Assembly: GCF_017311575.1 (NCBI RefSeq)
Contig: NZ_JAFFQY010000064.1
Location: 62,001-126,000, forward strand
DNA length: 64,000 nt
Direction of reading: 5' to 3'
Origin: Roseococcus thiosulfatophilus
Lineage (GTDB): Bacteria; Pseudomonadota; Alphaproteobacteria; Acetobacterales; Acetobacteraceae
Positions 1 through 9,270 of this stretch are shown piece by piece. How positions within the stretch are numbered: the stretch's first letter is position 1; each line of letters opens with the position of its first letter. The position numbers and the translations under genes are program-made. The notes under the pieces are model-generated. The model saw nothing but the letters and a program-made list of their open reading frames with translations. It did no database searches and was not told where the DNA came from.

Positions 1-1333
1 CCCCGGCCAGGCCCAGCACCGCATCGGCCAGGGCGGCGGCGCGATCGGCACCCAGCACCTGGTCGGACAGGCCATGGAACTTGGCGCGCAGTTCGGCCTC
101 GGTCAGGAAATTGCCGGGCTCGCCCTTGGGCACCACGACGAACTTGGTGAATTCCTGGCCCCGCGCGCGGATGGTCAGCTTGCCCGACATGTTGCGCGGG
201 AATTCGGCCTGCACCTCCGGGTCTTCCACGCAGGTCACCTTGGGCATCAGGGCGCGCAGCACGGGGTCGTCCATGCGGGCATAGCTGTCCCAGCCGAAAT
301 GGCCATGGCCCAGCGCGCAGGCGACGACGAAGGGGCCGCTGAACTGGCCATCCACCGTGTTCTTCGGGTGCTGCTTGTATTCCAGCGGGGCGCCCACCAG
401 CAGCATGCCCTTGTTGGGCAGGCCCATGGTCACGGCCTCGATCTCCTCCGGGCGCAGCCCGTGTTCCGCGCGGAGGGCCAGGGCCGCGTCCACGCTCGCA
501 TGGCCGTAGCGGCAGGAGGGGTAGGGCTTAACGGCCGTTTCCATCAGCTCGAACTCGCCGCCCAGGTTGCGGATGGCGCGTTGGGGAATGGGATTGGGCG
601 CATAGGCGCTGAGGAAGCCCGCCTTGCCCTCCATGGCCTGGGCGGCGCCGCGGAAGCCCTCGCGCGCCAGCAGCGCGGCGGAGAGGCCCGCCATGGCCGC
701 CCAGCCCACCTGCCAGCGCTTGGTCCAGGCGCCATTGGCCAGGAATTGCAGGCTCCCGGCGGCCTGGCTGAGCACGATGCCGAAGGCGTCGGCGATTTGC
801 GCCTCGTTCAGCCCCATCACGCGCGCGGCGGCGGCGGCGCCCCCGAAGGCGCCGCAGGTCGCGGTCGGGTGGTAGCCGCGGTCGTAATGGTCGCCGGCGG
901 GCAGGGCCACGGCCAGGCGGTTCGTCACCTCATAGCCGGCCACAATGGCCGCGATCACATCGGCACCCTTGGCGCCGCACATCTCGGCGGCGGCGAGGGC
1001 GGCGGGGATCACGGGGGCGCCCGGGTGCAGGCTGCCGGCGGCATGGGTGTCGTCGAAGTCGAGGCTGTGGGCATAGGCGCCATTCAGCAGCGCGGCCCCG
1101 GCGGGCGACCAGCGGGCGGCCTCGCCGAAGACGGCGGCCTGGCCGTGGCCCAGGCCCATGGCGCGGGCAGCGGCGCGCAGCGGCGGGCTGCTTTCGGCCT
1201 CGACGCCGCCACGGACCATGTTGCCCACCAGGTCCAGGATGAGGAAGCGCGTGCGCGCCTCGACCTCGGCCGGAAGGTCCGCGTGGCGGATCGTGGCGGC
1301 ATAGCGCGCGAAGGTTTCGGTGACCGCGACCAT
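1..1333 (-). CDS. MmgE/PrpD family protein (3' end cut by window edge)
   Basis: Reading the minus strand from an ATG at 1333 gives an uninterrupted frame of about 444 codons to the window edge, so the C-terminus is missing. The protein looks like the MmgE/PrpD (2-methylcitrate dehydratase-like) family: an all-helical N-terminal half with the segment LNGAYAHSLDFDDTHAAGS, a Gly/Ala-rich core with ATCGAFGGAAAA, and a C-terminal half with VKPYPSCRYGHASVDAAL. Family members dehydrate or isomerise small tricarboxylic or dicarboxylic acids, but many remain uncharacterised. In this lineage such genes often sit near Bug-type solute-binding proteins. No 2-methylcitrate synthase gene is nearby, so a propionate role is not supported. 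The next gene is divergent. Confidence 0.85.
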   Translation of the reverse strand, partial: MVAVTETFARYAATIRHADLPAEVEARTRFLILDLVGNMVRGGVEAESSPPLRAAARAMGLGHGQAAVFGEAARWSPAGAALLNGAYAHSLDFDDTHAAGSLHPGAPVIPAALAAAEMCGAKGADVIAAIVAGYEVTNRLAVALPAGDHYDRGYHPTATCGAFGGAAAAARVMGLNEAQIADAFGIVLSQAAGSLQFLANGAWTKRWQVGWAAMAGLSAALLAREGFRGAAQAMEGKAGFLSAYAPNPIPQRAIRNLGGEFELMETAVKPYPSCRYGHASVDAALALRAEHGLRPEEIEAVTMGLPNKGMLLVGAPLEYKQHPKNTVDGQFSGPFVVACALGHGHFGWDSYARMDDPVLRALMPKVTCVEDPEVQAEFPRNMSGKLTIRARGQEFTKFVVVPKGEPGNFLTEAELRAKFHGLSDQVLGADRAAALADAVLGLAG

Positions 1334-1439
1334 GGACGTGTTTCCTTTCGCAATTCGCGCGATCCTAGGCCGTCTCGGCGCGCGCTGGAACCGGCCGGTT
1401 CGAATTGCGCCAAGCGCATAGAAGTGGCACCTATCCCCC

Positions 1440-2411
1440 ATGTTCACCCGACGCAGCCTCCTCGCCGGAACCGCCGCCGGCGCGTTCGCGGCCCGGCCCG
1501 CTTTCGCGCAGGAAAGCTTTGCCGCGTTTCTCCAGGGCGTGCGCGCCGAAGCCCGCCGCGCGGGCGTGCGCCAGGCCACGCTGGACCGCGCCTTAGCCGG
1601 CCTGCAGCCCAATGAACGGGTGATCGAACTCGACCGTCGCCAGGCGGAATTCACCCAGACTTGGCCGCAATATCGCGATGCGCGCCTCTCACCGCAGCGA
1701 ATCGAGGCCGGCCGGCGCGCCTATGCCCAGAACCGCTCCCTGCTGGAGGCCATCCAGACCCGGCATGGGGTCAGCGGCCGCGTGGTCGTGGCCATCTGGG
1801 GTCTCGAGACGAACTACGGCGGCTTCACCGGCAATTTCAACGTGATCGAGGCGCTGGCGACCCTGGCCTGGGAAGGCCGCCGCGCCGCCTTCTTCCGGGG
1901 CGAGCTGATGGCCGCACTCCGCATCCTGGATGCCGGCCATGTGGATGTCAGCCGCATGCGCGGCAGCCATGCGGGCGCCATGGGCAACCCGCAATTCATG
2001 CCCACCAGCTTCGAGCGGCTGGCGGTGGATTTCGACGGGGATGGCCGCCGCGACATCTGGGACACTCGGGCCGACGCCCTGGCCTCCATCGCCAACTACC
2101 TTTCCCACCATGGCTGGCGCGAGCCCGCCCCCTGGGGCTTCGAGGTGGCGCTGCCGCCCGGCTTCGACACGGCGCTGGCCGACCACCGGCGCATGCGCCC
2201 CGTGGCCGAATGGTCGCGCATGCGCGTGGTGCCCGCCGGCGGCGGAAGGCTGCCGGACCTGGGCGGGGAATGGGCCATCGTGATCCCGGGCCTTTCGCGC
2301 GGGGACAGCCAGGCCTTCATGGTCGGCAGCAACTTCATGGCGATCCGCCGCTACAACCCGTCCAATTTCTACGCGACGGCGGTGGGGCTGCTGTCGGACC
2401 GCGTGGCCTGA
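1440..2411 (+). CDS. lytic murein transglycosylase (MltB family)
   Basis: 323 aa. It begins with a Tat-like signal (TRRSLL followed by an Ala-rich stretch ending AFAQ near residue 24). The SLT_2/MltB fold is recognisable by WGLETNYG at about 120-127, where E123 would be the catalytic acid, and by GAMGNPQFMPTS at 179-190. It would cleave the MurNAc-GlcNAc bond of peptidoglycan with formation of 1,6-anhydroMurNAc, acting in the periplasm. The short C-terminus has no peptidoglycan-binding domain. It is followed two bases later by the RlpA-like gene and then a D,D-carboxypeptidase, making a small cell-wall remodelling operon. It has no lipobox, so it should be soluble rather than lipid-anchored. 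Confidence 0.92.
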   Translation: MFTRRSLLAGTAAGAFAARPAFAQESFAAFLQGVRAEARRAGVRQATLDRALAGLQPNERVIELDRRQAEFTQTWPQYRDARLSPQRIEAGRRAYAQNRSLLEAIQTRHGVSGRVVVAIWGLETNYGGFTGNFNVIEALATLAWEGRRAAFFRGELMAALRILDAGHVDVSRMRGSHAGAMGNPQFMPTSFERLAVDFDGDGRRDIWDTRADALASIANYLSHHGWREPAPWGFEVALPPGFDTALADHRRMRPVAEWSRMRVVPAGGGRLPDLGGEWAIVIPGLSRGDSQAFMVGSNFMAIRRYNPSNFYATAVGLLSDRVA

Positions 2412-2413
2412 CC

Positions 2414-3307
2414 ATGGGGCGCGCCCTGGCGGGGTTGCTGGCGCTGGCTTTGCTGGCCGGCTGCGGTCGCGCGCCACCCCCGCCCGAGCCGCGCTACCAC
2501 CTGGGCGAACCCTGGCGGCAGGGGCCGCTCTGGGCCTATCCGCGCGAGGATTTCGCGCTCGACCAGACGGGCATCGCGGCCCTGCTGCCCCGCCGCGCCG
2601 GCGCCTCGCTCACCGCCAATGGCGAGCGGCGGGAGGATGGCATGTTCGCCGCCCACCCCACGCTGCAACTGCCCGCCATCGTCACCGTGACGAACCTGGA
2701 GAATGGCCGCGCGCTGCGGGTCCGCGTCAATGACCGCGGCCCGGCCGAGCCCGGGCGCGTCATCGCCGTCGCCCCCCGCGCCGCCGCGCTGCTGGGTGCC
2801 GCCGGCCCCTTCCAGGCGCGGGTGGTGATTGACGCCGAGGCCTCGCGCGCCGCCATCGCGGGCCTGGCGGGGCAGGCCGAGGCGCTGCCCGTGGCCGCCG
2901 CCCCGGTGGGCGAGGTGGGGCGCGAGGCCCTGGCCCCGCCGCCCGGCGCGCGCGGTCTCGCCACCGCCGCGCCGCGGCCCGTGCGCCCGGCGGTGCAGGC
3001 CGTGGCCGCCACACCCACCGCCCGCCCGCCGGAGCGCCTGCCCGAGCAGGTGACGCAGGGCGCGCCCCGCCCGGGCCTGCTCTGGGTCGAGGCCGGCACC
3101 TACTTCAACCGGCAACTGGCCGCGCGCGAGGCGGCGCGCCTCAGCGCGGGCCGGGTCGAGCCGCTGGGCGTGGCCGGTGGGCCGCGCGGGCGGCAGCAGC
3201 AGTTCCGCGTGCGCGCCGGGCCTTACCGGAGCCTCGCGGAGGCCGATGCCGCCCTGGCCCGCGCCATCGCCGTGGGGCTCACCGAACTGCGCCTTGTGGT
3301 GGATTGA
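2414..3307 (+). CDS. rlpA: RlpA-like septal ring lytic transglycosylase with SPOR domain
   Basis: 297 aa lipoprotein. The signal peptide ends in a lipobox with C17 (LLAGC). The double-psi beta-barrel of RlpA is visible as SLTANGER near 65-72, AAHPTLQLP near 79-87, VTNLENGR near 92-99 and VRVNDRGP at 103-110; the aspartate of NDRGP is the conserved catalytic position of the family. A Pro/Ala-rich linker of about 90 residues leads to a C-terminal SPOR-like domain (about 220-297), which in this family binds denuded peptidoglycan at the division site. The start ATG lies two bases after the transglycosylase stop, so the two are probably cotranscribed. The short spacer before the NDRGP block makes the barrel slightly smaller than in enterobacterial RlpA. 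Confidence 0.87.
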   Translation: MGRALAGLLALALLAGCGRAPPPPEPRYHLGEPWRQGPLWAYPREDFALDQTGIAALLPRRAGASLTANGERREDGMFAAHPTLQLPAIVTVTNLENGRALRVRVNDRGPAEPGRVIAVAPRAAALLGAAGPFQARVVIDAEASRAAIAGLAGQAEALPVAAAPVGEVGREALAPPPGARGLATAAPRPVRPAVQAVAATPTARPPERLPEQVTQGAPRPGLLWVEAGTYFNRQLAAREAARLSAGRVEPLGVAGGPRGRQQQFRVRAGPYRSLAEADAALARAIAVGLTELRLVVD

Positions 3308-3310
3308 GAG

Positions 3311-4537
3311 ATGCGCGAAGTCCCGGACATGTTGAATAACCCGACCCGCCGCACGGCCCTGCTGGCCGGCGCCGCCGCCCTCGCGCCCATGCCCGCCCCG
3401 GCCCAGGCCCCGCGCCCGGCCGGCCGCGCGGCCCGGCCCGCGGCGCCGCCCGCCACCCCCGGCCAGTCGCCGCTGGGGCCGGTGGAAACCATCGCCCGCA
3501 ACGCGCTGCTGATGGATTTCGACACGGGGGCCGTGCTGCTGGACAAGGGGGCGGACCAGTCCATCCCGCCTGCCTCCATGTCCAAGCTGATGACCATGTA
3601 TGTGGTCTTCGACCAGATCCGGCAGGGCAGGCTGCAACTGGACCAGACCCTGCCGGTCAGCGAGGCCGCCTGGCGCATGGGCGGCAGCCGCATGTTCCTG
3701 GAGCCCAACAGCCGCGTCTCGGTCGAGGACCTGGCGCGGGGCGTCATCATCCAGTCGGGGAATGATGCCTGCGTGGTGCTGGCCGAGGCCATCTCGGGCA
3801 CCGAGCGCGCCTTCGCGGACCTGATGAACACCATGGCGCCCACCATCGGGCTGCGCGACAGCGTCTTCCGCAACTCGACCGGCTGGCCGGACCCCGAGCA
3901 CCGGATGACCCCGCGGGACCTCGCCACCCTGGCGCGGCGCCTCATCACCGACTTCCCGGACCATTACCGCTTCTATTCCGAGCGTTCCTTCCGCTGGAAC
4001 AACATCACCCAGCCCAACCGCAACCCGCTGCTGGAGCGGATGCGCGGCGCCGACGGCCTCAAGACCGGACGCACGGACGAGGCCGGGTATTGCCTCACCG
4101 CCAGCGTGCTGCGCGACGGCCGCCGCCTCATCCTCGTCGTGGCGGGGCTGGGGAGCGAACGCGCCCGCGCCGAGGAGAGCGAGCGGCTGATGGAATGGGG
4201 CTTCCAGGCCTTCGACAATGTCGTGCTCTTCCGCGCCGCCGACACGATCGAGGACGTGCCCGTCCATATGGGCGTGCGCGCCAGCGTGCCGCTGGTGGGG
4301 GGGCGCGACGTGGTGGTCACCCTGCCGCGCGGCTGGCGCGACCAGCTGCAGGTGCGGCTGCGCTACGACACGCCCGTGCCGGCCCCCGTGCTGCGCGGGC
4401 AGGAGCTGGCGCGGATGGAGGTGTCGGGCGCGGGCCTCGCGCCGCTCAGCCTGCCGCTTTATGCGGGCGCGGATGTGGACCAGCTGGGCCTGCTCTCCCG
4501 CATTCCCGTGCTGGCCCGCGGCCTGCTGGGGCGCTGA
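3311..4537 (+). CDS. D-alanyl-D-alanine carboxypeptidase (PBP5/6 type)
   Basis: 408 aa, peptidase family S11. All three penicillin-binding motifs are present: SxxK as S89-M-S-K92, SGN at 149-151 and KTG at 251-253. The N-terminus has a signal with a twin-arginine flavour (NPTRRTALLAG); an internal ATG at 3329 would give a tidier signal and is an alternative start. A C-terminal PBP5-like beta domain follows from about residue 300. It removes the terminal D-Ala from pentapeptide stems in the periplasm and so limits cross-linking. It sits directly behind rlpA and just ahead of tmk. Several S11 paralogues are common, so I leave the symbol open. Confidence 0.92.
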   Translation: MREVPDMLNNPTRRTALLAGAAALAPMPAPAQAPRPAGRAARPAAPPATPGQSPLGPVETIARNALLMDFDTGAVLLDKGADQSIPPASMSKLMTMYVVFDQIRQGRLQLDQTLPVSEAAWRMGGSRMFLEPNSRVSVEDLARGVIIQSGNDACVVLAEAISGTERAFADLMNTMAPTIGLRDSVFRNSTGWPDPEHRMTPRDLATLARRLITDFPDHYRFYSERSFRWNNITQPNRNPLLERMRGADGLKTGRTDEAGYCLTASVLRDGRRLILVVAGLGSERARAEESERLMEWGFQAFDNVVLFRAADTIEDVPVHMGVRASVPLVGGRDVVVTLPRGWRDQLQVRLRYDTPVPAPVLRGQELARMEVSGAGLAPLSLPLYAGADVDQLGLLSRIPVLARGLLGR

Positions 4538-4545
4538 CGGCCCCC

Positions 4546-5166
4546 ATGCGCGGCCGCTTCATCTCGCTGGAAGGCGGCGAGGGGGCGGGCAAGTCCACCC
4601 AGGGCAAGGCGCTGGCCGCCGCCCTGGCGTCGGGCGGCCTGCCGGTGCTCCGCACGCGCGAGCCTGGTGGCAGCGCCGGCGCCGAGGCCATCCGCGCCCT
4701 GCTGCTGGGCCGCGGCGGCTGGGACCCGGTGGCGGAGATGACGCTGCATTTCGCCGCCCGGCGCGAGCATTGGGCCAGCACCATCGCGCCCGCCCTGGCC
4801 GCCGGCATCTGGGTGGTGTGCGACCGCTTCTTCGACAGCACCCTGGCCTACCAGGTGGGCGGGCAGGGGGCGCCGCGCGCCACCTGGGCGGCGCTGCGGG
4901 CGGCCACGCTGGGGGATGCGGCGCCGGATCTGACCCTGCTGCTGGACCTGCCCGTGGCGGCGGGGCTCGCCCGCGCCGAGGCGCGCGGCGAGGTCAACCG
5001 CTATGACGCGCTGGGCCAGGGTTTCCATGAGCGCGTGCGGGCCAGCTTCCTGGCCCAGGCCGCCGAGGAACCCGGGCGCTTCGCCGTGCTGGACGCCACG
5101 CGCCCCGCGCCCGAGGTGCTGGCGGCCATGCTGGAAGCCTGCCGTGCCCGGCTGGGCGCGCCATGA
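4546..5166 (+). CDS. tmk: thymidylate kinase
   Basis: 206 aa, the usual length. The P-loop is EGGEGAGKST at residues 9-18, the DR motif lies in VVCDRFFDSTLAYQ, and RYDALGQGFHERV near the C-terminus fits the lid and helix region of Tmk. It phosphorylates dTMP to dTDP using ATP in the cytoplasm. The ATG at 4546 opens a few bases after the carboxypeptidase stop. Its stop overlaps the start of holB by four bases (ATGA), a tmk-holB coupling that is widespread in bacteria and supports both calls. Confidence 0.96.
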   Translation: MRGRFISLEGGEGAGKSTQGKALAAALASGGLPVLRTREPGGSAGAEAIRALLLGRGGWDPVAEMTLHFAARREHWASTIAPALAAGIWVVCDRFFDSTLAYQVGGQGAPRATWAALRAATLGDAAPDLTLLLDLPVAAGLARAEARGEVNRYDALGQGFHERVRASFLAQAAEEPGRFAVLDATRPAPEVLAAMLEACRARLGAP

Positions 5167-6149
5167 GCCCGCGCGCCACGCCCCGCCTCTTCGGCCATGC
5201 CGAGGCGGAGACGAGCCTCGCCCGCGCCTTCCATTCCGGACGCCTCGCCCATGCCTGGCTGTTCTGCGGGCCGCCCGGGATCGGCAAGGCGACGCTGGCC
5301 TGGCGCTTCGCGCGCTGGGTGCTGGCGGGCGGGCCGCATGCCACGCCACCGCTGCATCTGCCCCCCGAGGATGCGGTGTTCCGCCGCGTGGCGGCCGGGG
5401 CGCACGCCGATGTGCTGGAACTCGCCCCCCAGGCCGAGCCCGGCAAGCGGCGCATCATCAAGGTGGAGGAGGTGCGCGCCGCCCGCCACTTCCTGGCCCT
5501 GACCGCCGCCGAGGGCGGCTGGCGCGTGGTGCTGGTGGATGGCGCCGAGGCGATGGAGGCGGCCTCGGCCAACACCATTCTCAAGACGCTGGAGGAACCG
5601 CCGCCGCGGACCGTGCTGCTGCTGGTGACGGATGCGCCGGGGCGGCTGCTGCCCACCATCCGCAGCCGCTGCCGGCGCCTCGACCTGTTTCCACTGGAGG
5701 AGGGCGCCATGGCGGAGTGCCTCGCCACCCTGCTGCCCGATACGTCCGCGGAGGATCGCGCGGCGCTGATGGAACTGGCCGAGGGCGCGCCCGGCCGCGC
5801 GCTGGAACTGGCGGAGGGGCAGGGGGTGGAACTGGCGAAGCTGGCCCGCTCCGTGCTGGAAACCCTGCCGGACGCCGCTGGCGCCCATGCGCTGGCCGAC
5901 CGTATCGCCGGACGCGATGCGGCGCTTGCCTTCCCGGCCTTCTTCGCCCTGCTGGTGCGGCAATTGACGCAATCCGTGCGGGAGGCGGCGCGAGGCGGGG
6001 CTGTGCCCGGCTGGCTGGCCACCCGCCCGCTCGCCGCCTGGGTGGAGGCCGCCAGCGCCCTGACGCGACAGGCGCAGGAGGCCGAGCGCCTCTCGCTGGA
6101 CCGCCGCCAGGCCGTGCTGGTGGCCATGGAGACGTTGCGCGGGCGGTGA
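5163..6149 (+). CDS. holB: DNA polymerase III subunit delta'
   Basis: 328 aa AAA+ clamp-loader protein. Near the N-terminus LFGHAEAE is followed by AHAWLFCGPPGIGKATLA, a Walker-A-like loop. The sensor region contains NTILKTLEEPPPRTVLLLVT and TIRSRCRRLDLF, the SRC motif typical of delta' and gamma/tau. The zinc module cysteines of longer clamp-loader subunits are missing. Delta' is the structural subunit that helps load the beta clamp. It is translationally coupled to tmk by a four-base overlap and is followed by metG, the usual tmk-holB-metG-tatD order of alphaproteobacteria. Confidence 0.93.
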   Translation: MSPRATPRLFGHAEAETSLARAFHSGRLAHAWLFCGPPGIGKATLAWRFARWVLAGGPHATPPLHLPPEDAVFRRVAAGAHADVLELAPQAEPGKRRIIKVEEVRAARHFLALTAAEGGWRVVLVDGAEAMEAASANTILKTLEEPPPRTVLLLVTDAPGRLLPTIRSRCRRLDLFPLEEGAMAECLATLLPDTSAEDRAALMELAEGAPGRALELAEGQGVELAKLARSVLETLPDAAGAHALADRIAGRDAALAFPAFFALLVRQLTQSVREAARGGAVPGWLATRPLAAWVEAASALTRQAQEAERLSLDRRQAVLVAMETLRGR

Positions 6150-6192
6150 AGCCACCTTGCCGCGCGCGCGTCCGGGCGCCATGAAGGCGCCC

Positions 6193-7719
6193 ATGCCCGT
6201 CTATCTCACCACGCCCATCTATTACGTGAACGACAAGCCCCATATCGGCCACGCCTATACGAGCCTGGCGACCGATGTGCTGGCCCGCTGGCACCGCCTT
6301 GCCGGGGAGGAGGTCTTCTTCCTCACCGGCACGGATGAGCACGGCCAGAAGGTGGAGAAGGCCGCCCAGGACGCGGGCGAGGACCCCCAGGCCTTCACCG
6401 ACCGCGTGAGCCAGGCCTTCCGCGACCTGACCGCGTCCATGAACCTCTCCAATGACGCCTTCATCCGCACGACGGAGCCGCGCCACCGCGAGGCCTGCCA
6501 GGCGCTTTGGAAGCGGCTGGTGGAGAAGGGTGAGATCTACCTCGGCGCCTATGAGGGCTGGTACGCGGTGCGGGACGAGGCCTTCTACGGGCCGGACGAA
6601 CTCACCGAGCGGGACGGGGTGAAATTCGCCCCATCCGGCGCGCCGGTGGAGTGGGTGAGGGAGCCTTCCTACTTCTTCCGCCTCTCCGCCTGGGGCGACA
6701 GGCTGCTGAAATTCTACGAGGACCACCCGGAATTCATCCAGCCCGCGACGCGGCGGAATGAGGTGATGGCCTTCGTGAAGTCGGGGCTGACGGATCTGTC
6801 CATCTCGCGCACCTCCTTCCGCTGGGGTGTGCCGGTGCCGGGCGATGACGCGCATGTGATGTATGTCTGGATGGACGCGCTGACAAACTACATCACGGCG
6901 CTGGGCTATCCCGATGAAACATCGGAACTCTGGCGCTTCTGGCCGGCTGATGTGCATATGGTGGGCAAGGACATCGTCCGCTTCCACGCCATCTACTGGC
7001 CGGCCTTCCTGATGGCGGCGGCCCTGCCCCCGCCGCGGCGCGTCTTCGCCCATGGCTGGTGGACCAATGAGGGGCAGAAGATCAGCAAATCCGTGGGCAA
7101 TGTCATTGACCCGCTGGCGCTGGTGCAAGAATTTGGCCTGGACCCCGTGCGCTACTTCCTGCTGCGCGAGGTGCCCTTCGGCCAGGATGGCGACTTCTCG
7201 CGCGCCGCGCTGACCAACCGGCTGAATGGCGAGTTGGCGGATGCGCTGGGGAATTTGGCGAACCGCGTGCTGAGCCTGATCCAGCGGAATTGCGAGGGGA
7301 GGCTGCCGGGGGTGGTGCGGTCGGCGGCGGACACGGAAGGCCTATTCGCCGCCTACCTCGACCCGCTTCCGAGCCGCGTCGCAGAACGCCTTGAGAAGAT
7401 GGAATTCCACCTGGCGTTGGAAGCCGTCTTCGAGGCTGTGCGGGAGGCCAATGGCTACATCACCCGCGAGGCCCCCTGGGCGCTGAAGAAGACCGACCCC
7501 GTGCGGATGCTGGCCGTGCTGCGCAACCTGCACGACGCGCTGCGCGTCTTCGCCACGCTGCTGCAGCCCTTCATGCCCGACACCATGGCGCGCCTGCTGG
7601 ACCAACTGGGCGTGCCCGCCGACGCCCGCAGCCTGGCGGCACTCGCCACGCCGCTGCCGGAGGGGCTGCCATTGCCCGCGCCCGCGCCGCTCTTCCAGAA
7701 AATCCAAAACGCGGCGTAA
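6193..7719 (+). CDS. metG: methionyl-tRNA synthetase
   Basis: 508 aa class I aminoacyl-tRNA synthetase. HIGH is at residues 17-20 in the N-terminus MPVYLTTPIYYVNDKPHIGH, and the KMSKS loop is KISKS at about 296-300. The C-terminal anticodon-binding helices contain REAPWALKK. There is no zinc-binding cysteine cluster and no C-terminal tRNA-binding (Trbp) domain, matching the short alphaproteobacterial form. I chose ATG 6193 because GAAGG lies just upstream; ATG 6181 and TTG 6157 are in frame but lack a ribosome binding site. It charges initiator and elongator tRNA-Met. Confidence 0.95.
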   Translation: MPVYLTTPIYYVNDKPHIGHAYTSLATDVLARWHRLAGEEVFFLTGTDEHGQKVEKAAQDAGEDPQAFTDRVSQAFRDLTASMNLSNDAFIRTTEPRHREACQALWKRLVEKGEIYLGAYEGWYAVRDEAFYGPDELTERDGVKFAPSGAPVEWVREPSYFFRLSAWGDRLLKFYEDHPEFIQPATRRNEVMAFVKSGLTDLSISRTSFRWGVPVPGDDAHVMYVWMDALTNYITALGYPDETSELWRFWPADVHMVGKDIVRFHAIYWPAFLMAAALPPPRRVFAHGWWTNEGQKISKSVGNVIDPLALVQEFGLDPVRYFLLREVPFGQDGDFSRAALTNRLNGELADALGNLANRVLSLIQRNCEGRLPGVVRSAADTEGLFAAYLDPLPSRVAERLEKMEFHLALEAVFEAVREANGYITREAPWALKKTDPVRMLAVLRNLHDALRVFATLLQPFMPDTMARLLDQLGVPADARSLAALATPLPEGLPLPAPAPLFQKIQNAA

Positions 7720-7726
7720 TTCCCTG

Positions 7727-8497
7727 ATGTTGATAGATTCGCACTGCCACCTGGACTACTTCACCGAGGCCGAGATCGAGGGCATCCTCGCCCGCGCCCA
7801 TGAGGCCGGGGTGGAACGGATGGTCACCATCGGCACCTCCATCCCCCAGGCCGAGGCCGTCGTGGCGCTGGCCGAGCGCTTCCCGCAGGTCTGGGGCACC
7901 ATCGGCGTGCATCCGCACCGGGCCGGTGAGGGCGTGATGCCGACGGTGGAGGAATTGGTCGCCCTGGCCCAACACCCGCGCGTGATCGGCATCGGCGAAA
8001 GCGGCCTGGACTATTTCTACGACAAGTCGCCGCGCGACACGCAGCGCGAGGGCTTTCGCCGCCACATCCGCGCGGCCCGCGCGGCCGGTCTGCCGCTGGT
8101 GGTCCATGCGCGCGACGCCGATGACGACATCGCTTCCATCCTGGAGGAAGAGCGGGCAGGGGGGTCCTTCGCCTTCCTGCTGCACTGCTTCAGCTCCACG
8201 CCGGCGCTGGCCGATGCCGCGATCGCGATGGGAGGATTTATTTCCTTCTCCGGAATCCTGACCTTCCCGCGCTCGGCCGAGCTGCGGGAGCTGGCGGCGC
8301 GGCTGCCCGCGGACCGGCTGCTGGTGGAGACGGATGCGCCCTATCTCGCGCCCATGCCCTTCCGCGGCAAGCGCTGCGAGCCTGGCTATACCGCGCTGAC
8401 CGCCAAGGTGCTGGCCGAGGCGCGCGGGGTTTCGCCTGAGATGATCGCGGCCACCACCACGGCCAATTTCCACCGGCTGTTCACGAAAGCCGCGTGA
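7727..8497 (+). CDS. TatD family metal-dependent deoxyribonuclease
   Basis: 256 aa TIM-barrel hydrolase of the TatD/YcfH type. Metal ligands are visible in DSHCHLDYF at 4-12, GIGESGLDYFY, VVHARDA, LLHCFSS and VETDAPYLAP. Family members are 3'-5' exonucleases on DNA or RNA, and TatD proteins were wrongly linked to protein export in the past. The gene follows metG by seven bases and its TGA overlaps the GTG start of the next gene, consistent with the widely conserved metG-tatD-MBL operon. Confidence 0.93.
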   Translation: MLIDSHCHLDYFTEAEIEGILARAHEAGVERMVTIGTSIPQAEAVVALAERFPQVWGTIGVHPHRAGEGVMPTVEELVALAQHPRVIGIGESGLDYFYDKSPRDTQREGFRRHIRAARAAGLPLVVHARDADDDIASILEEERAGGSFAFLLHCFSSTPALADAAIAMGGFISFSGILTFPRSAELRELAARLPADRLLVETDAPYLAPMPFRGKRCEPGYTALTAKVLAEARGVSPEMIAATTTANFHRLFTKAA

Positions 8498-9270
8498 GGG
8501 GCTTGCGCGTCCGGCTGCTGGGCACGGGCCCGTCCCAGGGGGTTCCGGAGCTGGGCGGGCTCTGGGGTGATTGCGACCCGGCCGAGCCGCGCAACCAGCG
8601 CACCCGCAGCGCCGCCCTGATCGAGGTCGCGGACGGCACGCGGCTTCTGGTGGATGCCGGGCCCGACATCCGCGCGCAGCTGCTGGCGGCCGGGGTGGAC
8701 CGCCTGGACGCGCTGCTCGTCACCCATGCCCATGCCGACCACATCGCGGGGCTGGACGAGATGCGGGCCATCAACCGCCGCATGGGGCAGGCGCTGCCGC
8801 TCTATGCGACCGCCACGACGATCACGGCGCTGAAGTCGCGCTTCGACTACTGCTTCCTGCCGCCCACGCGCGGCTTCTACCGCCCGGCGCTGGACGCGCG
8901 GGAGGTGTCGCCCGGCCAGACCCTGCGCCTGGGCGGGCTGGAGGTGGAGCTGCTGGACCAGGACCATCGGGTGATGCGCAGCCTGGGCCTGCGCATCGGC
9001 CGCTTCGCCTACACGACCGATGTGGTGGCGTTTCCGCCCGAGAGCTTCGCGCGGCTGCACGGGCTGTCGCTCTGGGTCGCGGGCTGCTTCCAGCGGGTGC
9101 CGCATCCGGTCCATGCGAACCTCGACCAGGTGCTGGAATGGCGCGAGGCGTTGGGCCGCCCGCGCACCGTGCTGACCCATATGAGCGGCGCGCTGGACTA
9201 CGCCACGCTGCGCGCCGAATTGCCGGAGGGGGTCGAGCCAGGCTTCGACGGGATGGAGCTGCGCCCGTGA
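8494..9270 (+). CDS. MBL-fold metallo-hydrolase, PhnP-like
   Basis: 258 aa. The metallo-beta-lactamase motif THAHADH is at 77-83, with a later DQDH and a C-terminal LTHMSG segment supplying further metal ligands. The N-terminus RVRLLGTGPSQGVPELGG is typical of the PhnP-like phosphodiesterase branch, although no phosphonate genes are nearby. Its GTG start overlaps the tatD stop by four bases, so it is translationally coupled. The conserved position after metG and tatD suggests a nucleotide or RNA phosphodiesterase housekeeping role; the substrate is unknown. Confidence 0.88.
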   Translation: MRGLRVRLLGTGPSQGVPELGGLWGDCDPAEPRNQRTRSAALIEVADGTRLLVDAGPDIRAQLLAAGVDRLDALLVTHAHADHIAGLDEMRAINRRMGQALPLYATATTITALKSRFDYCFLPPTRGFYRPALDAREVSPGQTLRLGGLEVELLDQDHRVMRSLGLRIGRFAYTTDVVAFPPESFARLHGLSLWVAGCFQRVPHPVHANLDQVLEWREALGRPRTVLTHMSGALDYATLRAELPEGVEPGFDGMELRP